A DNA stretch of 64,000 bases from Nymphaea colorata (GCF_008831285.2 NC_045140.1:849528-913527); one strand, 5' to 3'; counted from the first letter of the stretch, positions 24,601-36,800 are shown. Made by a program: numbers and translations. Notes: generated by a model from the sequence alone, not told the origin.

Positions 24601-27600
24601 TAGATGCTGCTAATGTTCTCAGATACTATAAGAGGAGGAGTTCCAGATTTGGCAAAACATCCATAAAAGGAGACATTCAGCTTTTCAAGGTGTAGCAGAA
24701 TATGGAACAATTCATACTGTTGTTGATTATTTTCCTGCCACAACACCCAGTGGATTCTACAGCCCTCAGCCTTTAGGGCACCATGGAAATCATAAGCAAG
24801 CATTTCCAGGATTTATTAGCAACTTAAAAGCATTATTAATTCTTTTAATTCCTATAAACGCTAGCTACAATGCTACACCATAAGCATCGAGCACCACAAA
24901 AATTAGTCTCGCTATCACAACAATATTCTTAATTCCTTGTTGCCATCTAAAGATCTGTAAACTTAAAATTTTTGAGTGCTTATATTTGTTTATCCATATA
25001 AAAAGTTTTCATCATTTGCTGGCTTAAAAAAAGTCTGCCACTTGTCCTCCCTTTTCCTTATTGGCCAATGTCCATATGTTGATTCAGTCTTCTAAAACAT
25101 TGTACAAGAAGAGTGAAAAAATATTTGCCTTGCTTCTATTCACTTTTCAAAAATTTTTCTACTAATCAAGGTACTCTACAATAAAATAAATCACCTGAAA
25201 GAAAACAGTAGGACAAACTGCAATGTCATAACAAAACAAAAAATCTGTCATTGACAAATGCATATACATAATATTGATGACTTCTCTTGTTTTGAAAACA
25301 ACAAGACTTAACAAGTGAGAAGATAGAGTGCTGCTACATGCAATACATTTGAAACGGATAAGCAACAGAAACAGAATATACATAAAAACTTTATTGCAGA
25401 ACTAAGAAGAGTAGGAAAAAGTCATAACAGCATGAAGTAAGGCAAAAACAAACTTTTGATGCATTCATTTTCAACAAGTTCCGCTTCTGAAAACATAAAG
25501 ATTAAGTGTAGCCTCAGAAAGTCAACCCCACATGGACTCCTCAACACCCATATAATTATCCAAACAAACCCACGAAGAGCACACTTCAGCCAGACCTAGC
25601 TTCCATTGCCCACCAATTTCAGCCAGAAAATATAAGGATTCACTGATCTTAATGATGCCAGCAATGTTGACTAAGCTAGAAAGCTTCAAAACCTTATTCG
25701 GTGAACCAAGAAATTTCCGGATCCCATAACAAAAAAGGGCCAAATGATTAACCAAAGAATACTAGAAAACCAAAATGGACAAAGTGGAGCTTTTAGATTT
25801 CATAAGGAACGAAACAAAGTGAAGAGAGAATCGATGCTACAATCTAAAAATATTAACCTAATGAGACCAAATTTCATTTTAGAATGAACTTCAACTAAAA
25901 TCCAATTATCAAGACTCCCAGTAGCCAATAAGGGGCATAAGTGGCTCAAACTGAAGCTTAATCGAACTTAATCTAAACCAAAAACCAGTGTTGTACGTAT
26001 CGTACGATATGGGGCCGTATCGTACGATACGTTATCATCGCGTTTCAAAAATGCGATACGATACACCACCTGTATCGTAAACAGGTGGTGTCTCGTGCCT
26101 ATATCGTGCGTATCATACGATACAGCCACCGTATCGTACAACACAGTTACGATTTAGTTATAATACGTTACGATATTATGATTTTTTTTTTAAATACGAT
26201 ACAGTTACAATACGTTCCGATATTTTACGATACATGTATCTTAAAGCCAGACCAATACGGCTTACAATACGCTTTTTACAACATTGCCAAAAGCTGTCTG
26301 AAATCAAACCCAAATAAGAAAATTAGCAGTGAAACCATATCAAATGCAAAATCTAACGAATGGATAGCTTTGCTTTTATGCACAACAAGAATGAAGCAAT
26401 TATGCTTTTACACCTTTAAATAAGCATGGGCACTACCTCCATTCAACTGATGAAAGTTTTAAGTGGTTGGTCATGTCTCCCATTTATAGGTACACCTTCA
26501 TGCATGGTGATAATCATCCACCATATTTATGTCTATCACTTCATTCCAAGTTTAAATACATCTAAATTTGATAGATATTTAAGCACATGATTATCAGATT
26601 TCATTATTTAACAAACACTGTAAAGGGACGCTGGTCAGTCACGATATCTGACTCACCTGAACAAGTGACGTGCCTAATTTTCAGTGACAAGAGTAGCATA
26701 TATCTAAGTTCAACATAAACAGCAGAACTAATGCTAATATCAATCTGTCATACTCTAGACACTATTGGGAACCGATCTGAAAACTAAAGAAGAAAAGCAA
26801 CGGACATAACCTGCTCATTCTGGATAACTTGATCAGACTGCCACCTCTGTTCATACTCAGAACCCTGGAATAATGAGTGCAGTCAGCAATCCAAACATTA
26901 AAACAACTGTTAAAACAAATCTCAAGGATACCACTCATACTTTTCCTGAAGCACCGAATCCTGCAGGTTCAGCTGAAGACAGAAAGGTCCTATAACCCAT
27001 AGGCTTTGTCTTCTTCTTTTTAGATTTTGTTGAAACCTCCGTGGTTTCCAAAGGCAATTGCTTTACAAATTCGCCTGTTGATTCCACTTCAATACTTTTC
27101 TTAGGCTGAGAACTCACCTGAAACGAACTAAGTTCATCTTGGAACGAACTTGTATCACCACTTGAAACATCATTCTTGTTCATCACATGCATCCCCCCTA
27201 CAGCCCCAGCGGATGGGCTCACAACACGTTGCCTTGCTGCCGTACGAACGCGCTTTGTTGGGATGGAACCCACATTCAGACTGCTAGAGTCCCGTTTCCC
27301 AGTAATTAGTGTTTGCTGAGTCTCAAATCTGACATCCACACAATTCCCAAAAGCCATACTGGAAACTGGTTTTGCTTCATGTGCCCTTGAAAAGTGCGAC
27401 TTCGAAAAATTTTTCCTTTTCTTTGAAGTGAACTTTGATGGCTTTCTACCCTCAAAAGCACCAGGGAAGTACCTGCTCCTTGTTTCACAGTCATCTTCTT
27501 CATACGCAGTCCCTTGGACTACAAATTACATCAAGTACATACATGATCAAGAAAACTAGTAAGCAAACAAGAGAAAAATAGTTTCCAGTAAGATAGTCTT

Positions 27601-30600
27601 GCTACCTGCTGCAGGGTCAACCAGTGAAAACGCATCACAGTCCTCACGATTAACAGCAGCATCCAGTTTCTGTTAAGAAAGGAAAGTAATTAGTAATTTT
27701 GCGTGTGCATTGAACCTTCTTTCCTCATTCATGTCAAGTCTGTTCTTTGTTGTCACAACCAAAATTCAAACATCACGCTAATACGAAACTGCATCCAATG
27801 CTTTAAAATATCATAATTAATGAAAGGTAGAGTATTCATGTTCAAAAGCAATTTATCTGATAAGCATTGAAATAACATACGACCCGAATATTGTCTACAT
27901 TTTAAGGCATACACTTCCCCCTCTGCAAAGGCCATCAAAATAATTGGGATTTGCTCACATATTAATCCAAAAAAATAAAAAATTGAGCTTTACCTCATTT
28001 GACAACCAAAGAGATTCAACGGACTTTCGATAAGCACCCATAGCAAAAGGTGGAACCGTGTAAAAAAGGTTTACCTGCCAAAAATTCCAAACTCATTAAG
28101 GAGTTCAAATCAGTTCCCTGAATGCATAGAAATGTGTACTTCACTTTGACAGCCAAGGTGTTGCCTTCTATTTGACTATCAGGAAGAGGAAATTCACCAA
28201 GAATCCACCTGATGATGGTTTTGGGCAAGTAAATGTTTCTTCCTGTATGTTCTTTTATTATTTTTCTAATGTATTTTATAAGTAATAAAATATTAAGTGA
28301 TCACTTCCCATACACCTTACAATCTTTTTAACAATATTAGAAACAAGGTCGAGATGCAACACAAAGCAGAATTCAGAGATTTTGCCTATATCAACTAACA
28401 AAAATCTATCAGCAGAAGAAAGTATGTACTTAGAATGCAAGAAAGAAGAAACAATGCAAAAAAAGTACAATTCATACCTCCGAAAACTGATCTTCTAATG
28501 GAGATCCTATTGTTCCCATATCCATGCTCTCAGGAGTTGCTGACATTTCAGCTGGACAAGTGGGACTATTTTGTTGGTCATACTTCAAAAATCTTACCGC
28601 ATAGCCAAAAACAGGAAGTCGTGATTTTCTTTCAGAGTAATTTGAGTCAGGGTGCCTTGAGTGTTCCTGAAAAGGTAGTCAATACAGGCAAACTTCAGAT
28701 CCCAATATCAAGTATTCTGATTCTTAAGCCTATATGTGCATCAAGGCAATCAGAAACTCACACATTTTTCCTTTTCTCACAAGGTCACATTTGAAATTTC
28801 TCAGTCTTTGATTTTTAATCACTTGTGACCAACAATCACCAGTTTGAAAGGTGCCCACTTTACCAAGAGATAATTTTAGATTTTCGAACTGCCTTTTTCA
28901 TTCGTGTACCCACAACTCAATAGAAAGAATTTCTCAAAAAACAAGAATCTAGTGGCTAGCAAATCCACGGGCAAGTACAAGTTTAAAATTAAATTCTACC
29001 TACCAATAAAAGAAAGACAACAACATAAGTAAAGAACCGGATTGCTTTAAGGAGTTAATTTAGGGAAAAGCAAAACACATCCATAATGGCTCCTAAGATG
29101 ATAAAGTACTAGAAGTTAACGTTTAGAACTTTTCTTCCTTATAAAGCATTTGCCAGGGCTAAATACCTTCCAGTGTGAAACACTGAAATATCCCGCATTG
29201 ACAATCCTAGTAGACAAGCATGGATATTGTGGCTAATTTTGTTAACATCTATGCAGAAAAAGGCAGGGATATTGACAATATTAGCTTCAAAAGGCTTGTC
29301 TTTGATCTTAACCTTGACAGCCATTGACATTGTACAGCTCCAAAATGTAACATATCTCACTTTCTTCCCTTTTCTAAAGCTGACTATCTCGACCTTTTAC
29401 ATAGGCATACAATACAATCTTACATAGGTGAATGTTTATACCTTGCCTCCAAGTTGAAATATCACTTTCACAGTTCTTGCATGCAAACAAACTCAGCTTT
29501 ACAAATACTCACAGGTAATAAGCAGCTACAACCACCAATCTTGCTGCATATCTGCTGATATGCAAGATTGTGAGGCAGAAGTATCTGAATTTTTGTTTTC
29601 TTCTTTTAAAATGTCTAAAGTAGCAGCTATTTATTTTAAATATGAAAATAGAAAATTGGCTGATTATCTTGATTGACATCAGCCAAAATAGCCCAATTCA
29701 CTGTATCATTGAGCAAAATGGTACAACTACATTACTGATAGAGAACATTGACAAGAACATAAGAATGATGTTTAGATTGTTTTTCATTATCAATAATCGC
29801 AAAAAGTTTAATCCACTTAGGTCAAATGAATTTCAAACTTGTTCAAAATTGCATTCCAACCATGAAGTTCTAAGTAGTGTACATGTAAGTTCATTGAGAA
29901 AATAGGAGTTGCCCAAACATCCAATCACTAAACTTCTGAAAAATGGTCACTTTTTTCTTCCTTATCCTGCAGCAGACCAGAACATTACTAGTTGAATATT
30001 GCCAATAATTGATAGCATTCATTTTAAGCTGCCTGATGAGATGAATTCAGCTGCTTACTGTTAGACATACTGTGGAAATAGTCAGAAATTTGTGTGCCAA
30101 GTTGCCAATACGTTATTCCAAATTTAACCCATGACTGAACTAAACTAGTTGAATTTATGGAGGTAGTGCAAAGAAGTAGAAAAACATAAAATACGAACTG
30201 CCTTTGGACCAGCATATTACTAGTTGATTCAAATGGCAGTGAATGAGAATATCAGTTCGTACACTCCTCAAGAGGTGGATTTTGCTACCTATGGTTAGAC
30301 ATACTTTAGAAATAACTCAGAAATCATCTGACCCAAGTTTCCAATATGCTATTCGAAATTTCATCCATAACTGCACTAAACTATTTATTTTATGGGTGCA
30401 ATTAAGGCCAAAGAATAAACGAAGCACCTTCTCCTCAAGGGACGTTGCATGCATCTCTTTTCTGTTCTTGCATAAGAAAATGACAACTTGTTCATTCAGA
30501 AAATCTTTCCCTGATTAAAGCAAACATGATAACGCAATCGGATGCATCAAGGACTTCCCTTGAATTTAGTTATTATGTATTCCATAGTAAAATGTCAATC

Positions 30601-33600
30601 TCTATAGTTATCTGTTTGCATGTCCACCAATTCTGTATGTACAACATAATCAAGTAAAATACTGGGAACAAGAAGTCAACAGCCTCTGCAATCTTTAGGG
30701 CCACATATTACGTTTACTGTCTCCAAGTTACACACAATGAACATCTTTGCCAGCAATTAAGACCGATGTTCACTAAATTATTACCCTCATCTCCAGCTAC
30801 TATCCCACAGCCATCAGCCAAATCCACAAGGGTCAAACATTTGCAATGCAGGAACGTTAGGAGGTTGTAATAACCACAATTTTACTTCACCACATACAGT
30901 AACTGAAAATTTGTTGGAGCATTCTTGAGGCATATATGCAATTGTGAAAAAATTAATATTTCTGTATCAACATCTAATTGCAAAATGGTGGTGGAGAATA
31001 TATTGAGTTGAAAAATGGCATCACAAAGATCATTACGATGAAAGCCAAAAGATTAATCAGGATTTGAAGATGCCCTTCGAAATAAAAGATGTTCATGCTT
31101 TAGAAACTTGTCAAGCTCAAAGGTTCTTCCCGAGATTTCAGGAATTGAAATAGGTATACCAATTTTGGTTATCTAGCTTAATTTTGGAAAGAGAGATGCC
31201 ATTTACTGTATATGCCAAGTAATTAGCTTCGATGCAATGTTTTAATAGTTTTAGACAAGATAAAAGATCCAAATTCACAATCTCATGGAGGTAAGCAAGG
31301 AATTAAACTGGAAATGGAAGCACAAGAATCAGAAGGGCACACATCCTGCTACGTTGGCCCTTCTTGAACCATTTAATAATGGTACCTCATTTACATCATT
31401 TGACAGGACTACCTCCAGTCCAAAAGCATCATCTTCATTAGAACTTTGAAGAACTTAAAAAAGCAAAATTTCATCTTTTCAAAAGCTGCATCAATAGTCA
31501 CAAAATCAGTTTGCCAACAGAACTTATTAGAAATTGAGATCTGAGAAAGACTTAGGGTGTGCCCCCATTTGGTTCAATAGTTCACTTCAAAACAGGAAGC
31601 CATATTTGCCAAACACATATCACTTTAGAAGACAAGGATACTCAGACGTCCATGGATTCACAAAATCCAGGTTGTGTGATTAATGGAAGAAAATAAATGC
31701 ATAAAACAACGGATACACATTCACATGGGGGATGGGGCAAATAAGATTGCTCAACCAGATTAAGCTCTCAGATTCAAGGGTCCTATCAGAGGCAACCCCA
31801 GTTTGACTTCCAAATATAATACAGAAAAGGACATAATAAGATTTTTCACTTTGGAATAAAAACAATTTTTTTCTGATACCATACTATGACACTTTCCTCT
31901 TCTTAACCCCTTTTCTCTGTCTTCTACCTGCCTAAGACTACTGGTGTGCTGGTTTGAAAAATCTAACAAACTCATCAAATTTCTAGGAAATCTATACATA
32001 TAGAGTCAGTCTTGAAGTGATGCTCGCAAGGTCACTAACTAGGACAGTGGCAAAACAGGCTTCGCATATAACCTAGCTCAAATGGGTATTTGATGATAAC
32101 AGTGGTTCAATTTTCGGTATGAAAGAGTGGTTATTTTAAGAAAGCAAGGAAACATTTGACCAAACTAAGGCCCATCAAACCAAGCAAGTGAATTATTACT
32201 CGTCCACTTTTAAGGACAGGCGTTGTATTAATGATCTAGTCCATCTCATGGTTCAATTGGTTTGTCAATCTCAAGCTTGATTTAGCTCAGCCCCAACACT
32301 CACTTTCCGATCTAATCAACAAGCTCTCGATATTCTACAATGGGACTTGGTCAATGCTTGGCTTGTAACATGTATAGTCAAAAATTCAAATTTCAGCCAA
32401 GTAGCAATAATTTAGTTTCAAAAAATCACAACGTAAAGACACACAAAGCCGCATAACATTAAATTAAACCCATAAAACTATAAACAGAAATAATTGACAT
32501 CGCTCTTCCCTAACTCATCACTTGCTCACTTCCCAACCACTCTCGCTTACCTAGTATTTGATATCCATAGGCCATCATATGAGTAATGCACTAACCAGAG
32601 TTAAACAGAAATAATTGATATCGCTCTTCCCTAACTCATCACTTGCTCACTTCCCAACCACTTTCGCTTACCTAGTGTTTGATATCCATAGGCCATCATA
32701 TGACTAATGCACTAACCAGAGTGCTAGCATGCCAGGAACCATCCATTCTTCATAACCATATGAAGTTGCTCAAGATCTTTAAATTTAATTTTGCTACATT
32801 GTATTCACTATGGAAAGTGATGTGTTCACATCCTTTAAAAGTTTGAAGGGAAATTTTCAAAAACACTCAAAGAATTGGGGAAAGAAGCTTGCACTGAGCA
32901 AACCTGGTGCAGCTGATTTTACACATGATCAGTTCATTAGAAAAACATCATCAGTACATGAAATACAACTCAATCAGTGATACAAACTAAAAAATAAAGG
33001 GGAAAGCATTTTAAAGGACGCACATAACTATCAGCAATTAGAAGTTAACAAAACAGTGTGGGGATGAGAGCGTGGGAGGAGGATGAAAAGGCAGAACACC
33101 TGAGCAAACTTTTCTCCTTCCGTACAGCGTTCATTAGTCAAGCTGAAACCATTATTGCATGATCCACTAATGGACGCATCACTTTGTTCGCATAAGGTGC
33201 TAAGTGATCTTTCATCCCTGAGTACTTCTTTAGCCGATTGCCAAAAATCCATGACAGCAATGACCATTGACCGAGCCAACTTTCTCCACTGTTTAACAGT
33301 AGAATCTCTAGAAGCAACCCAACGACAAACTTGGGCTGCAGCAGCTATTTTCCAGATGCGTTCCTGCTCAATGAATTCAAACAAGTCAGCTATTTTCCAG
33401 ATGCGTTCCTGCTCAATGAATTCAAACAAGTCAGCCATTTTCCAAGCTGCAGACAAGACAACCAATATGGAAATCAAAACAAGAAATGCCTCGTATGCAA
33501 GCAAAAAACAAGTAAAAATAGCACCTGAACCTAACTACAAATAAGAAAAACTATGCCACTGGAATCAGGGAAAACCAGTAAAAATAGCACCTGAACAAAA

Positions 33601-35777
33601 CTACAAATAAGAAGAAGTATGACACGTTCCTGAAAACCAGACCTGTATGAAGTCATTCGCTAGCCATGCCATTTCCTCAAGAACAAAATCCCAGTGTGAC
33701 TTTCTTCTTCCCACTAGAAAGGTAAAGTCATTTGATAACCCCCTAGATTCCTTCAATGCAGCCTGTCCATCAAATTCCAGTTACTTCGCTCCTAAAGACA
33801 AATGCACCTCTAAGACAGACATGGGTTTCAGAGTTTACCTTGATTGGTTGGACCTCCTGAGAAACTACATTTTGATGCACAATGCCTTCCAGCTCTTTTT
33901 TCTTGGTTCCACCATCAAGCACTACATCAGCTCCTGAACACTCCTCAATGGTGATATTCTCAGGTGGTGGACAACTGGAAGGGACAGAAGTAGGAAGAGT
34001 GACCTCAGGATTCAAGCTTTCCTTTCTTGAGATGGGACTGTCGTTATGGTGACGATTAAGTGTTTCAACATCTTTGCCAGGAAGACCATCTGCTTTCCCT
34101 GCATCTTCATCACTGACAGGTTTCTCGCTGCTCTGCACACCTGTTCCACTATCGCAAACTTCCTCTTCAACTTTAAGTTGAACATCAATTTCCATATGAT
34201 CTTCCTGAACAGAATGAATATTTTTCTCACTTGGGTCAGCCTGATCATGCTTGGGACCTTCCTTGTGATTGTCAGAATTTGTTGCCATTACAGAACCTTC
34301 GGGCATCGTAGGTTGCTTTTCCACAACAGGATTAGAATCAATGTCCCCTTCTACTGCTGAGGATTTTTCAGTGTCAATAACCAAATTGGTAGGTTGTTTC
34401 TCTTCATTTACCCTGCCATCTTCATCCACAAGTGAAACAGCAGGTCCTTCACAAACAATCGCAACTTCTGCTTTGCCAACAGGAGAAGTGGTATTTACAT
34501 CAACGATCTGAGGGAATGATCCCTCTTTCCCTTCACCAACTGAGAAGGAAGTAGAACCCATTGCATCAGTTTCTTTCTCAGGAAACGCTTCCTGGGAATC
34601 ATGAAATACCTCGTGTTCAGGAGACTTTTCCGAGTCTAAAATGCTTGTTATCTCTTCTGGACTCACATTAGCTGGAAGGACAGGAACCTCCTGATTCTGT
34701 ATTTTGTCAATTGCCATGCCCAAACTACCACTTGGGGCGGGATTTTCAGCAAATCCATTGATGTTCCTGTTTGAAGGCTTTGGATTGCTAACAGAACCAG
34801 CATTATTGTCCTTGTCCTTCAGCAGCTCACCCTTAGGTGATTTTTCATCCTTTGCATCTTGGCCTGCTGCTAAAGATGAATTTCCATTTGCAGTACAGTT
34901 TACCAAGTCAGCAGAGGATGCCCGAGCTATATCACGGCTAGACCTCGACCTGTTTCTCCGAGCATATGCTTGCCTTTTCATGCCAAGACGAACAACTAAT
35001 AAATCATCGGTTTCCTTTGCATCACGGCCTGAGCCGGTCTGAGAATACTGCTCTGTGACTGGAAGCTTGCCCCTTTTGGTAGAACGTACACCATTCCTCT
35101 CACCGATCAGGACATCATTCTCCCCATCGAAAAACAAAAGGTTGTCAGCAGTATGCGGCTCCCTACCAACACAAGTCCCCGGTCTCCCACTGCTCTCTGC
35201 CGAGTCTCCATTTGGCGAGGCCACCACAGCGAAGCTACCCTTTGCTTCACTGCAAATAATAGAGGCAAATACCAAAATTGTTATTGCAAACCATTTGTTA
35301 GTTTGCTTACTCCAACCAAAGTTACCTTGTCAAATAATTCTCAGCTGGTTGATCGGTAAGCGAAGTTGACTGCAAACTGACAGCAGCTACAGGCCCGAAT
35401 TTGAAATCCAACGGATTACCACCCTGCCAAACATTATTTCTGGTGTCAAAGCCGTAGACGATGTACAAAACTGCAAATATATTCCGTCCAGAACCCACAT
35501 AAAAACAAGACCACCACCAGATACCTACCTTCTCAAGAAACTCCAGTTCCCTTCTTCGCTCTTCACGGACATCATATTCCTGCCTGCAACAGCCAGTTAA
35601 AATCAATATACGCATGCCACACCAGTAATGACCTCCAGGGAAAAGAACCAACACTCTGGCAGTAGAAGAGAAACACATCGGTAGCTACCTTAGCTCGGCC
35701 TGAGTCTTCTCAATGGCAGCACGCCGTGGAGACGCTTTGATGTCAACGGTTACTCCGTTTTCTCCGCCTCCTCCCAT
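16784..35777 (-). CDS. EAF1: Chromatin modification-related protein EAF1 (NuA4 scaffold, HSA-SANT)
   Basis: Plant homologue of the platform subunit of the NuA4 H4/H2A histone acetyltransferase complex; nuclear. Coding exons in transcript order: 35777-35689, 35583-35529, 35423-35326, 35249-33839, 33762-33643, 33408-33100 (or from 33363), 28666-28478, 28074-27994, 27669-27606, 27518-26941, 26864-26811, 24274-24217, 24135-23939, 23375-23322, 23237-23157, 23014-22877, 22765-22649, 21145-21045, 20967-20752, 20668-20272, 18622-16784. All joins keep frame, giving 2,081 or 2,066 residues. Order: family N-terminal block (SPRRAAIEK..ELRQEYDVREERRRELEFLEK), acidic linker, HSA from ~residue 552, basic stretches (KKRKNFSK, KSKKKKTK), SANT at ~1112-1168, Met/Gly/Pro-rich region, then a Gln-rich tail from 1470. 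The start is the first in-frame ATG after a TGA at 35792-35790. The MHGC-type N-terminal exon known in other plants was not found. Confidence 0.93.
18828..19425. repeat. Local duplication, one copy interrupted by an insertion
   Basis: Copy 2 (about 19244-19425) runs continuously from TATAAAAAATGACTACC through TGTTTCAGTCTCTTTATTC to CTACATCAAATAGGA. Copy 1 has the same sequence in two parts (about 18828-18926 and 19140-19215), with 213 bp between them that are absent from copy 2. Confidence 0.8.
18927..19139. mobile_element. Short solo LTR (TRIM-like), 213 bp
   Basis: The insertion begins TGTTAG and ends CTAACA, an inverted hexamer with TG...CA ends. Flanking pentamers CAGAC and AACAC each differ by one base from CACAC, the uninterrupted sequence in the neighbouring duplicate copy, so the target duplication can be inferred. 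The size suits a terminal-repeat retrotransposon in miniature or a short Copia LTR. Confidence 0.65.
19471..19770. mobile_element. Miniature element with GCCTAGGC-type subterminal words
   Basis: The left end reads ACCATGGTAGTCAAAAAAGC. The right end, on the opposite strand, reads ACCAGCTGAGTCAAAAGTG. Just inside both ends are CTAGGC/GCCTAGGC words. The middle is purine-rich (GAAGAAAAGG). Similarity of the ends and the shared word suggest a non-autonomous DNA element. No clear target duplication was seen. Confidence 0.45.
21146..22648 (-). other. EAF1 intron with possible LTR-promoter relic
   Basis: Phase-0 intron between SNKTK and SDNQE. At about 21890-22080 on the plus strand lies a stretch with a TATA-like TCTATAAATAAAA followed by CT-rich sequence and (GGGA)n at 22014-22030. 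It looks like an old promoter or LTR leader, but no element boundaries could be defined. Nothing else was seen. Confidence 0.35.
22877..23375 (-). other. SANT/Myb-like domain exons of EAF1
   Basis: Exons 23375-23322, 23237-23157 and 23014-22877 encode residues about 1102-1192. The conserved tryptophans are visible in PWTLFEDQALVVLVHDMG and PNWELVTDAIN. They are followed by the third-helix segment CIFRKPKECKERHKALMD. SANT modules of this family bind histone tails (family knowledge). The domain is complete. Confidence 0.9.
23768..23807. repeat. Poly(T)/poly(G) low-complexity tract
   Basis: A run of about 15 T is followed by G-rich sequence with a run of 10 G, inside the EAF1 intron between 23376 and 23938. 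The run lengths are prone to sequencing and assembly error. Confidence 0.9.
24275..26810 (-). other. EAF1 intron (2.5 kb) hosting a hAT-like MITE
   Basis: Phase-0 intron between QNEQ and KDQFKK. The recognisable insertion is at 25986-26286. The rest is AT-rich without clear repeats or coding sequence. Confidence 0.75.
25986..26286. mobile_element. hAT-like MITE with TATCGTACGATA palindromes, 301 bp
   Basis: The left end is CAGTGTTGTACG. The right end on the opposite strand is CAATGTTGTAAAAAGCG, the terminal style of plant hAT elements. It is flanked by CCAAAAAC (25978-25985) and CCAAAAGC (26287-26294), an 8-bp target duplication with one mismatch. The interior, especially the left 160 bp, is made of variants of the palindrome GTATCGTACGATAC. 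There is no coding capacity, so it is non-autonomous. Confidence 0.75.
28667..33099 (-). other. 4.4-kb intron of EAF1
   Basis: Phase-0 intron between KFAQ and EHSRHPD. It holds a 121-bp tandem duplication (32481-32722). The rest is AT-rich, with no exons, hairpins or element ends that could be supported. Confidence 0.75.
32481..32722. repeat. Tandem duplication, 121-bp unit
   Basis: Copies 32481-32601 and 32602-32722 are aligned end to end with only about four substitutions (for example CTCGC/TTCGC and GAGTAA/GACTAA). The duplication is recent, intronic, and has no evident functional content. Confidence 0.95.
33345..33434 (-). repeat. Exact 45-bp tandem duplication spanning a splice acceptor
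   Basis: Units 33345-33389 and 33390-33434 are identical. Each contains, on the minus strand, an intron end TTCATTGAGCAG followed by the exon start GAACGCATCTGG. Two acceptors result, at exon starts 33408 and 33363. Both keep the reading frame because the unit is 15 codons. Just upstream, TGGAAAATGGCTG resembles the unit boundary TGGAAAATAGCTG, a likely microhomology for the duplication. Confidence 0.95.
33511..33621. repeat. Tandem duplication, 66-bp period, in EAF1 intron
   Basis: AGTAAAAATAGCACCTGAAC followed by ACTACAAATAAGAA recurs at 33511 and 33577. It lies in the same short intron that carries the 45-bp duplication. Confidence 0.85.
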
Positions 35778-36800
35778 GGAGACCCTAGTTCATCCCTGGC
35801 GCTTTTGAGTCAAATTGTCGTCGCTTGGCCATCCAAATTATCGCATTCTAGATGGACCATTTACACGTACAATGTCATAAAACCTGGTTCACAGCCATAC
35901 ATACCAAAAGCTACTGAGTTGGCTACAATCAAAAGTCACATGCAATGGGAAACCATACATACAGAAGCAAGTCCGATTTAAACTCAAACACCCAACAAAA
36001 AATGCATACCCGAGAGACAGAAAGAGAAAAACCCGTAAGTCTGCTGTACACTGCAACTGAAGTTTAGCTGTACACGATAGTTGAGTTCGTACAAGGCAAC
36101 GTTTACTCTTCTCGCTTACAGCATGCAACCTGCAATCTGAAAATTCGGACGTAGACAGACCCAATGGCAGCACCTCCCTCAGTTGAATGCAGCCGAAGAC
36201 GAGCACTCGCACGCTCTGGCAACGGCTAGTGCAACTCTTCAGCTTGCAATCTGCTCGCAACTAAAACCACGAACTAACCAACACGCCACAGAATGGCTCC
36301 TGCACCTTCCATGCAGCAAATTCTTTGAGCTCCACCACTAGCCCCATTCCATTACAGTGCCTAGTCACGGTCCCCTGAGATTCAGCCTCACGCTACGCAA
36401 TCAATTCACTCAATTACACACCGCAACTAGCGTATTCCCACCAAATAAACACATAAGCGACCACGTCTGTCACCACGAAGCAGATAAGTAGAAAACCCCT
36501 AACCCTAACTCCCAGCCCTAGAACATCCACCACCCGCGGGAACCCTAGAAGAAGGATCTCTTGCACTAAACGCAGGAATGTTGCCCGCTCGAAGAAGATG
36601 AAGAAAGCCCTAACAATGAATCGGACAATCAATGAAGAAAAGAGAGGGAAGAGCGACCCCGTACCAGTGTTCAAACTGGTCGTCCCCGTCCGCAAACAAC
36701 CCAAAAAGAAACGAGATTATCGAAGAGCGGCAGAGGAGAGAAGATGAAAGGAACGACGAGGAGTTCGACTCTCTTCCCTCAATTCGCTGTTCCGGAGGAC
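35778..36800 (-). promoter_or_regulatory. EAF1 leader and proximal promoter region
   Basis: Upstream of the EAF1 ATG the minus strand carries a two-codon upstream ORF (ATG AAC TAG, 35793-35785) that ends 7 nt before the start. A CT-rich leader-like stretch lies at about 36670-36790. A possible leader-intron donor is GAACACTG|GTACGG near 36663, but its acceptor is not clear. Exact transcript boundaries cannot be read from sequence. Confidence 0.45.

Larger units (their letters stand above)
33100..33762 (-). other. HSA domain exons of EAF1
   Basis: Exon 33762-33643 encodes RRKSHWDFVLEEMAWL..DFIQ and exon 33408-33100 begins ERIWK and continues AAAAQVCRWVA. Together they form the helicase/SANT-associated domain, which in this family binds actin and actin-related proteins. 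The 3' splice site of the second exon is duplicated, so the domain may carry a 15-residue insertion. Confidence 0.88.

Noticed and set aside
26085-26423. 112-codon plus-strand frame
   Set aside because: It begins inside the palindromic MITE and runs into intronic DNA of EAF1; no family resemblance.
33446-33452. Third possible 3' splice site (CTGCAG) upstream of the duplicated acceptors
   Set aside because: Use of this site would place the exon 38 nt further upstream, breaking the reading frame relative to ERIWK.
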